Translations under genes and position numbers: made by a program
Origin: CAYTGR01 sp964437445
GTDB lineage: Bacteria; Chloroflexota; Anaerolineae; B4-G1; SLSP01
Assembly: GCA_964437445.1 (NCBI GenBank)
Contig: CAYTGR010000081.1
Span: 1 to 13,934, forward strand
Reading direction: 5' to 3'
Length of the DNA stretch: 13,934 nt
The notes under the pieces: generated by a model
Database searches by the model: none
Told to the model about the DNA's origin: nothing
Seen by the model: the letters and a program-made list of their open reading frames with translations, nothing else
Shown: piece after piece, positions 1 through 8,700 of the stretch
Layout of the letters: every line of letters starts with the position of its first letter
Position numbering within the stretch: the stretch's first letter is position 1

Positions 1-2928
1 CAGCCCTGCATTGATTTGGAGAAAAGCGGCCCTGAAACGTTAGAGGGGCCTGGCGGTCAGATCACCTACCACTTCTGGGTGCGGAACTGCGGCAATGTCG
101 CCCTGACCGAAGCGCTGGTCTACGACCCGCATTTCGGTGAGACCCCCCTCTGGAGCGGCGCGCTGCAACCGGGCGAGGTGTACGAGTTTGATCAGGTCTA
201 CACGTTGCCTGCCGATTTCTGCGGCGAATTCCCCAACCAGGCCTGGGCCATCGGTCGCCTGACTGGCTACGCTGAGGTGCGGGACGACGACACCTGGAAC
301 GTAACCGTCAACTGCCAGCCGGCGCCGCAGCCCGCCATAGCGGTGGAAAAATATGTCTCAGTGGATAACGGCGTCACCTGGTTGGAAGCCGATACGCCGA
401 CCGGGCCTGAAGTGCAGGCCGGTAGTCAGACGGTCCGTTTCCGCTTTGTCGTGACCAACAGCGGCGATGTGGCACTGAGCAACGTCACACTGCAAGATTC
501 CGATTTTGACCTGAGCGGCTGCGCTGTCGTCTCGCCGCTGGCTCCCGCAGCTTCCTTTGAGTGTGTAATCGGCCCTCTGGCGGCTGTGCTGGGACAACAC
601 GCCGATACGGCAACCGCGGCTGGCGAGTACGAAGGCCGGTCCTACACCGCTCAAGACGACGCTTACTATCTCGGTACCCCGCAACCTCCGGTGCCTACCA
701 CGTTGACGCTCCTGCCCGACTCGGCGACAAACGTGCTGCCGGCTGATCTCTCTCACGAGTTCGTGGCTACTGTGTTGGATCAGAACGGCAACCCGCTGAG
801 CGGTATCTGGGTCAGCTTCTCCACCAATTTCGGCTATTTCATCAGCCTGGGCGGGCCGACCTACCTGATGGTGCAGACGGACGCCAACGGTCAGGCCGCG
901 GTGATGATTTACTCCAACGTGCCGGGGACGGCTACCATCCGGGCCTGGGTGGATGACGGGGACGGCATTTATACGGTGGGCGAGTTGACCGACGAGCCTT
1001 CCATCAAGGAGTGGGTGGGCGAGGGGCCGACCGATCTGGTAGTGACCAAGACGGCCACACCCTCGTTGAGCCGCGTTTACGCCTGGAATCTTACTGACGT
1101 GGCCGATCCGCTGGTGTTGGAACTGCCGCGCGGCTATAGCCGGCCGGTCACGTACACCATCACGGCCGTACGTTCGGTGGCTAACGATGTCTATGCGTTA
1201 GCGGGGACGATCAGCGCCCAAAATACCGGCGTGAACGCCGCCCATATTGTGCAAGTAGTGGATGCGCTGGAGTACCGGCTGGACGGCGTCTGGACGGAGC
1301 TGAGCCGCGTCACCGTGAGCGGGGAAACCTGGGTTTCCGTTGGTGCAACCGGGAACTGGCCCTACAACTTAAATTTCACACCGGTGGCCGGCGCGACGGC
1401 TTACCGGAACGTGGCCTACGTGACGCTGGCCAACTACGCGGACGGCCAACATCTATTCACCTACACACAATCTTTTGAACTGCCCACGGCGCCCACGGCT
1501 GAGACGGATGAGTGCGCCCGGGTGGTTGATACCGCTGCGGTGCCGGCCGGTTTCTCGGCGACGAGTGATTACCCCACCGACGGCTGGAGCCCCTGTGCGT
1601 CGGCTGTCTACCTGGTCCACATGACCGTGACCAACAATACGGTGACCTCGGGCGTTTACACTCTGGGCAACACGGCGGTCCTCACGGCTACCGACAGCAA
1701 CACTCAGCTCAGTGCGCAGGCTGCCGTTCAGTTGAATGTGCCCAACCTGGTTGTCAGCAAATCGGCGCAGGTGACCTGGAGCCGCAGCTACGATTGGGCC
1801 ATCAGCAAAAGCGCTGACCCCGCCGAGGTAGACGTTTACCGGACCAACAATCCGGGGGTGTCGCGGTACACAATCATCGTCACCCGGACGGCGACGACGG
1901 ACAGCTACGCCGTGGCCGGGGTTATTACAGCCACTAACAACTCCGGGGTGACGGTCACCGTAACGAGTGTGTTGGACTGCATTGAGTATAGCGGCAGCAA
2001 CCTGGCCTGCCAGACCTTGACCCCTGGCGGGGTGTTGGCTCCCAATGCTACCCGGACCTGGAACTACAACATTGCTTTCACACCCCTTGCCGGTGTGACC
2101 CAATATCAGAACCGGGCCGAGGTCGCAATTGCTCTCTCTGGCGGCGGAACCCAGACCTTCTTCAGTTATCGCCAGTTCACACTGCCAGGTGCGCCCAACA
2201 ACGAAGTGGATGAGTGCGCGACAATCAATGATGCCCTGACCTCCATCCCGGAGGGATTCACGGCCGACTGGGTCTGGGAGGATGACGGCACTCAAAATCC
2301 CTGGCAGACCTGTGCCTCCGGGACCCGCTGGGCTTCGGTTTGGTTCTTCAACGAAGATGTAGATAACCTGACCTATTATCTGACCAACACGGTCACGCTC
2401 ACTGAACAGGATAGCCTGCGGACAGTTGCCGCCAACGCGGTCATTCGGATCATCGGCCATGCTATCGTTCCCAGCCGGGTCCTCATTCCGGCGGTAGGGC
2501 CAGTGGCTAACCCTGACCTGGTTACCGTCGCTGCTGATCCGATTCAGATGGCGCCCGTGGTCTGGGCGCAACAAGTGCCGGCGGTAAAGGCGGTGGCTGA
2601 ACCGGCGGCGTCGCAGGGGGAGGCTCCAGCCCCAGGGCTTAATCTTCTCACTTACCATGCCCCCGATGGTGGCGTGGCGGTGTCTGGCGAGGCCGCCGCA
2701 GTGCCTGAAACTGTAGCGGTGGAATCGCTGCCTGAAATAAAGCAGGCCCCGGCGGCGGTGAGGCCGGTTGCGTCAGCCGTGGAGGCCGCGCCGGCGGTTG
2801 CCGCGGCCGTGACCCCGGCGGAGCAGCCGGTACCGGTACCGCCGGTAGCACCGGTGGCCGCGACCGGAACGGTGGCCACCCTGGGCCTGGCTGGTCTGAT
2901 CTGGTTGGTCCGGCGGCGCAAGCCCTAA
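1..2928 (+). CDS. Surface protein with DUF11-like and Ig-like repeats, C-terminal part
   Basis: The frame is open from base 1, so the true start lies upstream; the first codons (QPCIDLEKSGP) are already inside a domain. Counting from base 1 (975 residues), I see a DUF11-like beta-sandwich at about 1-105 (NCGNVALTEA), a second at 111-229 (VTNSGDVALSNV), a Big-1-like Ig domain at 231-330 (VLDQNGNPLSGIWVSFST, TDANGQA), then two related modules at 344-580 and 581-818. A Pro/Ala/Val-rich stalk (819-950) leads to a short hydrophobic segment (957-970) and RRRKP, a membrane or wall anchor. DUF11 and Big-1 families are known from long surface and adhesive proteins; the role here (surface layer, adhesion or stalk) is inferred. 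No enzymatic motif is seen. Cysteines recur in the modules and could form disulfides outside the cell. A hairpin terminator follows, so this ends its transcription unit. Confidence 0.85.
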   Translation, partial: QPCIDLEKSGPETLEGPGGQITYHFWVRNCGNVALTEALVYDPHFGETPLWSGALQPGEVYEFDQVYTLPADFCGEFPNQAWAIGRLTGYAEVRDDDTWNVTVNCQPAPQPAIAVEKYVSVDNGVTWLEADTPTGPEVQAGSQTVRFRFVVTNSGDVALSNVTLQDSDFDLSGCAVVSPLAPAASFECVIGPLAAVLGQHADTATAAGEYEGRSYTAQDDAYYLGTPQPPVPTTLTLLPDSATNVLPADLSHEFVATVLDQNGNPLSGIWVSFSTNFGYFISLGGPTYLMVQTDANGQAAVMIYSNVPGTATIRAWVDDGDGIYTVGELTDEPSIKEWVGEGPTDLVVTKTATPSLSRVYAWNLTDVADPLVLELPRGYSRPVTYTITAVRSVANDVYALAGTISAQNTGVNAAHIVQVVDALEYRLDGVWTELSRVTVSGETWVSVGATGNWPYNLNFTPVAGATAYRNVAYVTLANYADGQHLFTYTQSFELPTAPTAETDECARVVDTAAVPAGFSATSDYPTDGWSPCASAVYLVHMTVTNNTVTSGVYTLGNTAVLTATDSNTQLSAQAAVQLNVPNLVVSKSAQVTWSRSYDWAISKSADPAEVDVYRTNNPGVSRYTIIVTRTATTDSYAVAGVITATNNSGVTVTVTSVLDCIEYSGSNLACQTLTPGGVLAPNATRTWNYNIAFTPLAGVTQYQNRAEVAIALSGGGTQTFFSYRQFTLPGAPNNEVDECATINDALTSIPEGFTADWVWEDDGTQNPWQTCASGTRWASVWFFNEDVDNLTYYLTNTVTLTEQDSLRTVAANAVIRIIGHAIVPSRVLIPAVGPVANPDLVTVAADPIQMAPVVWAQQVPAVKAVAEPAASQGEAPAPGLNLLTYHAPDGGVAVSGEAAAVPETVAVESLPEIKQAPAAVRPVASAVEAAPAVAAAVTPAEQPVPVPPVAPVAATGTVATLGLAGLIWLVRRRKP

Positions 2929-2964
2929 AAAAGCGTGCCGGTGGCACACCATGAAGTTGAGATG

Positions 2965-2998
2965 AGTTGGGCGGGCAGCTCCGGCTGCCCGCCCAACT
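2965..2998 (+). terminator. Intrinsic terminator after the surface-protein gene
   Basis: There is a perfect 15-bp inverted repeat (2965-2979 with 2984-2998) around the 4-nt loop TCCG, followed by TTTAATGGCTTTT. It lies 36 bases after the stop codon. The stem is long and GC-rich, but the T run is short and interrupted. It separates the surface-protein gene from the VWA gene. Confidence 0.8.
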
Positions 2999-3037
2999 TT
3001 AATGGCTTTTCAATAGTGCCCCCAGGTTTTCCCGGCT

Positions 3038-3065
3038 TTGCACGATTGGGAAAAGACAGTAAGAT
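3038..3065 (+). promoter_or_regulatory. Possible sigma-70-type promoter for the VWA gene
   Basis: TTGCAC (3038-3043) and TAAGAT (3060-3065) are separated by 16 bases and lie between the terminator and the VWA start. The match to consensus is partial (3 of 6 and 4 of 6). Its position after a terminator makes some promoter here likely, but this exact site is uncertain. Confidence 0.3.
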
Positions 3066-3098
3066 AAGAGCAGGAAAAAAACGACCCGGTGAGGGGAT

Positions 3099-3105
3099 AA
3101 GGAGG
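3099..3105 (+). promoter_or_regulatory. Ribosome binding site that decides the VWA start
   Basis: AAGGAGG ends 5 bases before ATG at 3111. The in-frame GTG at 3105 overlaps this Shine-Dalgarno sequence, so it cannot be the start served by it. The ATG is chosen. Confidence 0.8.
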
Positions 3106-3110
3106 TGTCC

Positions 3111-4505
3111 ATGCCACGGTTGATGCGTTGTCAGTATTGTGGTGTATTACAGGACGAGCCGGTCGGGGCAAAGCTTTGCATCCAATGCGGCGGCGAGCTG
3201 GTCTTTGAGCCGTCCTCACTGCCCGACGCCCACTCCTACCTCCAGGCTCAGCTGGAACTGGATCAGGTGACGGCGCCGGCCGGGCGCAACGTGGATCGCT
3301 ATCTGCTGGTCACCGTGCGGACGCCGGCCCAGGTTCCCCCGGCCGAGGCGGCTTCCACCGTCACCGGCCGACCGCCGCTGGCTCTGGCGGCCGTGCTGGA
3401 CATTTCTGGCTCCATGCGTGGGGAAAAACTGATCCAGGTGAAGGAAGCGGTGCGCCAGGCGGTGCGCCGCTTGCACGATGGTGATGTCTTTTCGTTGACA
3501 GTTTTCTCCAACGAGGTGCGGTGTGTCATGGAGCCGACCGTGGTCAACGATGCCCTGCGCCGTACCGTGGAGAGCGCCCTGCAGGAGATCCAGGCGGGCG
3601 GGATGACGGCTTTGTGCGGCGGCCTGGAGTTGGGGCTGGAAAAAGCGCTGGCCCGTAAACAGGAGACCACGTTGGTCTTGCTGCTCAGCGACGGGCAGGC
3701 CAACGTGGGCGAAACAGACGTAGAGCGAGTGGGACAGCGTGGCCTCCGCGCCCGTGACCACGGGGTGACAGTCTCCACGCTGGGCGTCGGCAGCGATTAC
3801 AACGAGGCTCTCATGGCCGAGATCGCCACCCAGGGCGGGGGGCGCTTTTACCATGTGACGACGGCCCAACAGATCGCCGGTTACCTGGTCGGTGAGTTGG
3901 GCGAGGTCGCCGCGTTGGTGGCGCGGGAGGCGGTGATCCAGCTGACCGTGCCGGCCGGGGCCTTGCTGACGTCACTCTCGGCCGCTTATCGGGTCGGGCA
4001 GGATAGCGGTCAGGCCAGCGTGACTATTGGCGATCTGCCCAGCGCGATAGAGCTGGAGATCCCCTTGCGTTTGACCTTACCGGCTCAGACTCCGGGCATC
4101 AAGTTGAGTGTGGAAGGAACCCTCAACTATCGTTCCCCGGCCGGCCATCTGTTGCATACGCCGCTCAACCGGGTGACGGTGCGTTTCGTTGAGGCGGAAG
4201 CCTTCACGGTGCGCGCAGGGGTCAGCGCCCCGGTGGCTTCCCGGGTCTTGGGACAATTGCGGGCCGCCAGTGTCCTCAGCGTGGCCCGGGCGCAGGCGCA
4301 GGGAGCGGGGGTAGGTGCGCAGCAGGCTGGCGTTGAGCGTGAGACGCTGCGGGCTTATGCCGCGTTATTGGGCGATGAGGCCGAGGAAGAGTTGCGGCAA
4401 GTGGAGGCTGACCTGGCTGCGGTACGGGCGCCCTCTCCGGCCGCCAAAGCGACGGTGGCGGCGGCTTTTTCGCGCCAGCGCAGCACCAAGGATTTCGGCC
4501 ATTAG
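3111..4505 (+). CDS. Zinc-ribbon and VWA domain protein
   Basis: 464 residues from ATG 3111. The N-terminus carries two CxxC pairs (C7/C10 and C23/C26), a zinc-ribbon pattern. A VWA domain follows at about 90-265 with a complete metal-ion-dependent adhesion site: D97-x-S99-x-S101 (DISGSM), T166 (GGMTALCGG) and D194 (LLSDG). The rest (270-365) looks like a beta-rich domain, followed by an Ala/Glu-rich, probably helical C-terminus (375-464). There is no signal peptide or membrane helix, so a cytoplasmic location is expected. VWA domains of this type bind partner proteins through a divalent metal; the partner is not evident from the neighbours. The gene has its own Shine-Dalgarno sequence and follows a terminator, so it is probably monocistronic, and it converges on the next gene. 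Confidence 0.85.
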   Translation: MPRLMRCQYCGVLQDEPVGAKLCIQCGGELVFEPSSLPDAHSYLQAQLELDQVTAPAGRNVDRYLLVTVRTPAQVPPAEAASTVTGRPPLALAAVLDISGSMRGEKLIQVKEAVRQAVRRLHDGDVFSLTVFSNEVRCVMEPTVVNDALRRTVESALQEIQAGGMTALCGGLELGLEKALARKQETTLVLLLSDGQANVGETDVERVGQRGLRARDHGVTVSTLGVGSDYNEALMAEIATQGGGRFYHVTTAQQIAGYLVGELGEVAALVAREAVIQLTVPAGALLTSLSAAYRVGQDSGQASVTIGDLPSAIELEIPLRLTLPAQTPGIKLSVEGTLNYRSPAGHLLHTPLNRVTVRFVEAEAFTVRAGVSAPVASRVLGQLRAASVLSVARAQAQGAGVGAQQAGVERETLRAYAALLGDEAEEELRQVEADLAAVRAPSPAAKATVAAAFSRQRSTKDFGH

Positions 4506-4508
4506 GGA

Positions 4509-4543
4509 GACCAGGGACCACTGACTACAGACCACGGACGACG
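4509..4543 (+). repeat. Heptanucleotide tract, GACCACN type
   Basis: Five consecutive 7-mers begin 3 bases after the VWA stop: GACCAGG, GACCACT, GACTACA, GACCACG, GACGACG. An inverted partner (GTGGTCT, 4545-4551) can pair with 4529-4535 to form a 7-bp hairpin between the two convergent genes. It shares the 16-mer ACAGACCACGGACGAC (4527-4542) with the minus strand at 12568-12583. Confidence 0.65.
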
Positions 4544-4575
4544 GGTGGTCTCGGTCTGGGACGGCCGGCCGGAAG

Positions 4576-5604
4576 TCAGGCTGTCTCTACGTTTTCGGCC
4601 TCGGCGATCATGTCGGCCTGGCGGCGATATTCCAGTGAGGGCCGGGGCCGGTGGGCGCGCCCTTTATTCCAGGCGTAGAGCCCGCCCAGACCAAGGAACG
4701 GCACGAGTACCGCGCCGATGAGGTAGCCCGGCTGCGGCAACCAGGGCCGGGCTGAGAAGCGGTCCAGGTTGAAGAGGATCAGCGCCAGTGCGGTCCAGAC
4801 GGTGAGAAAGTTGGGAATCGCGTCGCCGGAGTGGATCAGTTTAAGCCCCGGCGCGCGTTTTTTGGTCAGTGGCCAGAAGAGGTTGCTGCCCATGTAGCCG
4901 GTTTGATCCTCCAGGACGTGCCCCCAGAAGCCCAGAGTAGCCAGCCCGGCGGCCCATAGCCCGGTCCGCAGGCCGGCGAAAAGCCCGATCAGGGTCCCTA
5001 ACACGCTGCCTACCAGCACGCCCGTCAGTAGACTGTGCGACCAGCGGCGGTGCCAATCCAGGAAGTGTACGTAGAGCTGGTCGCCCTGGCGCTCAAAGCG
5101 GAACGAGGGGCCGCTGAAGATGTTGACTTTGTACTCGGCGCTGTAGGTGTGGACGAGCGGCACGCCGACGGAGCGGCGCACCGCTGCCGCAGCGGGCGGT
5201 TCCGTCCCGGCGTAGGGGACCTGCCCGGTGTTGACCAGTGGCCCGATCTGCACGGCCACCTCGCCGGCCTCCGGATCAAAGCGGAGGGTGTATTCGCGCC
5301 AGAGGTCGGCCCCCATGCGGATTGTGTGGGCCATTACGTTCTGCGGGCGGCCCGATTCGTAGGCGCGGCGCATGGCGGCGGCGAGCGCCTCAGCGATGAC
5401 AGCGGCATCGGGGGTGGGGCCGGGATCAATCTCGGTGTCGTAGCGTTCAAAGTAGCGGGCGAATTTGAAGTCCAGCGTATCCGGGAGGATCCCGCCGATG
5501 CCGCCCAGCACCGGCAGCAGCGATCCCAGCGCGGCTTGCTGTACCACTTCGGGAAAGAAGGTGGCGAGCGCCACGCCGGTGATGAAATGTGAGATGCCCT
5601 TCAT
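4576..5604 (-). CDS. YdjM/DUF457-like membrane-bound metal-dependent hydrolase
   Basis: 342 residues. The start at 5604 is supported by AGAGGA 4 bases upstream. Signatures resembling the YdjM family (PF04307, annotated as inner-membrane metal-dependent hydrolases): the N-terminal H6 in MKGISHFITGVALA, PDTLD at 41-45, HRRWSHSL at 185-192, GHVLED at 228-233 and NLFWPLTKKR at 241-250. Hydrophobic stretches lie at about 22-40, 191-212, 214-230, 265-280 and 294-312. The His/Asp residues at membrane borders are the presumed metal ligands. Between the PD motif and the HR..SH motif sits an unusually long insert (about residues 50-180) of mixed polarity that I cannot assign. Substrate unknown; in other bacteria the family is linked loosely to membrane stress and the LexA regulon. 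It is convergent with the VWA gene and has a TATAAT 45 bases upstream, so it is probably transcribed alone. Confidence 0.78.
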   Translation of the reverse strand: MKGISHFITGVALATFFPEVVQQAALGSLLPVLGGIGGILPDTLDFKFARYFERYDTEIDPGPTPDAAVIAEALAAAMRRAYESGRPQNVMAHTIRMGADLWREYTLRFDPEAGEVAVQIGPLVNTGQVPYAGTEPPAAAAVRRSVGVPLVHTYSAEYKVNIFSGPSFRFERQGDQLYVHFLDWHRRWSHSLLTGVLVGSVLGTLIGLFAGLRTGLWAAGLATLGFWGHVLEDQTGYMGSNLFWPLTKKRAPGLKLIHSGDAIPNFLTVWTALALILFNLDRFSARPWLPQPGYLIGAVLVPFLGLGGLYAWNKGRAHRPRPSLEYRRQADMIAEAENVETA

Positions 5605-5648
5605 GTTTTCCTCTCACACAGGACAGGCTTTTTCCCTCAGATGCTTAA

Positions 5649-5654
5649 ATTATA
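5649..5654 (-). promoter_or_regulatory. Likely -10 box of the YdjM-like gene
   Basis: A perfect TATAAT reads on the minus strand, which would place transcription start near 5642 with a leader of about 38 bases before the ATG at 5604. No good -35 hexamer sits 16-18 bases upstream (ATCCCG/AATCCC), so it may depend on an activator or another sigma factor. Confidence 0.45.
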
Positions 5655-5792
5655 GCCTGTTTTGCTAATAGCGGGATTGGCATACCGCCATCACCCTCCT
5701 TAACTTTACAACTTTACTTTACTCTACACTTCCTCCCGCGCCGCGAGAAGAAAAGCATTTTCAGGCCAAATGTCATAGCCCTGAAGCCCCGG

Positions 5793-8700
5793 TCAGGGGG
5801 CCGTCGGGTCGTTATTTTGCGGCAATGGCGTGGCGCTCGCCAGGGTGAAGCGCAGCAGCCGGTGGTTGCCAGCGTCACTGATCCAGACGTGTCCCTCCTG
5901 ATCTACAGCCACACCGGCGGGGAGGCCAAAGCCGTCAGCCTGAGTGCTGTAAGCCCCCCAACTGAGAAGGTAGGCGCCATCGGCGTTGAATTTAAGCACG
6001 CGGTAGCCGCCCGGATCGGTCACGTAGAGATTGCCGGCCGGGTCCAGTGCGACGAACGCCCGGTTGTCCGGCGTCTGCTCAGACCAGCCGAAGATGTCCC
6101 AGGCGGTCAGGGGAGTGTACCCGGAGAGTTGACTGGCAAAGATGGGAACGAAGACTTGCACCCGCCAGTTCCAGGTATCGGCCACATAAACCCGTCCCTG
6201 CGCATTGACGGCGATACCGACCGGCTCATCCAGGTTGCCCAGTTCTACGCCCGGCGAGCCGAACTGAGCCAGGTAGTCACCGTTGGCAGTGAAGACGACC
6301 ACCCGTTTATTGCCGGTATCGGCCACGAAGACGCGGCCCTCGGCATCCACGGCGATCCCGCGCGGTCCCCAAAATGCGTCCGGGCTTCCATCTTGACCCT
6401 GATGGCCCCACTGTTGCAAGAACTGGCCGGTGGCGGTGAATCTCTGCACCCGGTAGTTCCAGGTGTCGGCCACGTAGACGGTGCCGTCGGGGGCAACGGC
6501 CACCGACCAGGGCTCATTGAAGGTGCCACCGGGGGCGCCCCCCCTGGCCTGATCGGCAAAAGTCCCCCAAACGTGGAGCAGGGCCCCGTTCGGCGCAAAG
6601 TGCTGGATGCGATGGTTCAGGGAATCGGCCACGTAGAGGGAGCCGTCGGGCGCGATGGCGAGACCGCGCGGCGCCTGGAGAGAGCCGGGGGCCGTGCCTG
6701 ATTGCCCGATGACCAGGTCCGGCTGGAGCGGCAGAGCTTGAGCCACATAAGGATCCGGTTGGACCGGTGCCGGCACGGTGGCGGTGGGGGCATATCCCAT
6801 GCGGCTGGCAATGTCCTGGCGGATATACAGCCGCATCCGGTTGGTGTACGGCAACTTATCCACAGAGGTCGGTGGGTCGTAGGCAACTTGAGCGTACAGG
6901 GTGTAATCGCGGTTCAGCCAGATGTTGAAAATGGCCTGCAGCAGCAGCGGGTGGGTGAGGGCGTAGCGAATGCGCTCCCAGGTCAGATGGTTGTAGTCCT
7001 GGTTGGGCCAGACCAACCGTAGGTATTCAAAGTAGATGTAGTCGTCCTTTACGATGGAATCCAGCTTGCCGTAGTTGGATTCGCCCACGATGATCAGATC
7101 GGAGCCGTACAGATCGCGGCTGGGTTGCTCCCCAAACGAACGCTGGTTGGGATAATGGCGCAGATACCACCAAAAGGGATACCGGCTATAGCTGTCGTAG
7201 GCCACGACCAGGTTCTGGCCCTGACCGGTGCGGCGACCGATTTCCTCTACCTGGGTCAGAAGGTCCTTAGCGCCGCGCGCGCCATGGGCGTATAGCAGGT
7301 ATTCGGTGGGCTCGTCGTAGTTGACGAATGAAGCGCGATAGGCGGTGCGACCGGTCAGGACGATCAGGCCGGCGAAAAATGTGGCGACCATCAGCCGCAG
7401 GATGGACGCGGGGGCCCAACTTTGCAGCGCCTTGAAGATCCCCCAGCCACTGAGCAGTGCCGAGGGCAGGGCGACGATTAACGTGGTGACGGGCTGGATC
7501 GGCACCGCGACGCCACTCTGAAGGGAGCGTCCGCCCAGGATCAGCGAGCCGACCGTCATGCCGGCGCTGGCGAAAAAGAAGGGCGTGAGCAGCAGGGCCA
7601 GGGCTCCCTGGCGATTGAGGAGCGCGCGCCAGGGCGTGGTATCTATCAGGTAGCCCAATCCCCAGCCGGCACTCAACAGAAGCGGCAGCGTGATGTGCAC
7701 GGTCAGCCAGGGCATCCGTTCGCCGGCCAAGCTGAAGGCCACCAGACTGATCAGGAACCAATAGAGCAGAAGCGTCAACGTGGGCACCGGCTGCGACTGG
7801 AGGGGGAAGTCGGCGGGCGGCGTGGCCGGCGCGACCCCCGGCGGCGTGGCGAAGCGGCGGTCGTGGAGAGCGAAGTAGAGCGCCAGCAGCGTCCCGATGA
7901 GCGGTAAATACTCGTACATCGGCAGCTGGAGCAAGGCATAGTAATAGAGGGGCTGCTGGCCCAATTCTACGCCCTGTTGCGCCAACCAGTAACCTAAAGC
8001 GCCGACCAGGCCTGAGAAAAAGCCGGGGCCGTTGGTGAAAAAGGTGGTGTACAGGACGGTGAAAATTCCGTAAAAGAGCGCTGCATTGCGCAGCCAGAGC
8101 CGGGGCTGCCACCAGAGTCCCACACCCGCCGCTAGGCCGGCCAGGGCGGCCACCACGAGTCCCGTATGGATCAAGCCGGTGGCACTGTAGTCCAGGGGAT
8201 CCCAACCGAGCAGCTTGAGGGGGAAGGCGCTCAAGAGCGGCAGCACGAGGGTGCCGATCAAGATCAACAGGTCAAAAGAGCGCTGGGCGCGGAGCACCGG
8301 CCAGCCTAACGCGCGTGCCATGATCACCAGCGCGGCCAGGCCCGCTATCACTGCCGCGCCGAACAGGAGCACCTCCACTTTGGGGGAGGGGGCAGTCGGT
8401 GGCAAGGTTACTGCCGCGGGCGTCGCTGCCGGCGCTTTGGCATTTCTGGTGTTGATGAAGGCGACCCCTAAAGCCGTAAAGAGCAGCAGCAATGCCAGCA
8501 GGATCAGGCTTTCAAAGAGGATCCGCTGGGAGCGGCGGGGCCAGGCAAGTTTCAGGCTGCTTTGGAGGAAAACCAGCCCCAAGAAAAGCAGCAGTTCGGC
8601 GGCGTAAATGTACGAGGTCTCTTTGGTGGTGAAGTGCAAGGCGGTGGCCAGGGTCAGGAGCGTCATAGAGCCGTGATCGCCCTTTTCAAAGTAGTGCAGC

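Noticed and set aside
16..18. TTG as the start of the surface-protein gene
   Set aside because: The frame is open to base 1 and the upstream residues (QPCID) belong to the same repeat motif, so the gene continues to the left of the window.
1453..2658. Long open frame on the minus strand under the surface-protein gene
   Set aside because: Arg/Gly/His-rich translation without motifs, a typical shadow of a GC-rich gene on the other strand.
3105..3107. GTG as the start of the VWA gene
   Set aside because: It overlaps the Shine-Dalgarno sequence AAGGAGG; the ATG at 3111 is correctly spaced.
5780..5797. Terminator after the glycosyltransferase gene
   Set aside because: The inverted repeat has only a 5-6 bp stem, overlaps the stop codon and lacks a T run.
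5870..6680. Repeated DNA motifs such as GGCCACGTAGA
   Set aside because: They are explained by the NHL repeats (YVAD codons) of the glycosyltransferase fusion.
5817..6701. Long open frame on the plus strand opposite the NHL repeats
   Set aside because: Its internal repetition mirrors the NHL repeats of the real gene; no ribosome site and no recognisable domain.
7267..8205. Long open frame in another minus-strand frame inside the glycosyltransferase
   Set aside because: Arg/Pro/Ala-rich shadow; the glycosyltransferase frame carries recognisable motifs throughout.
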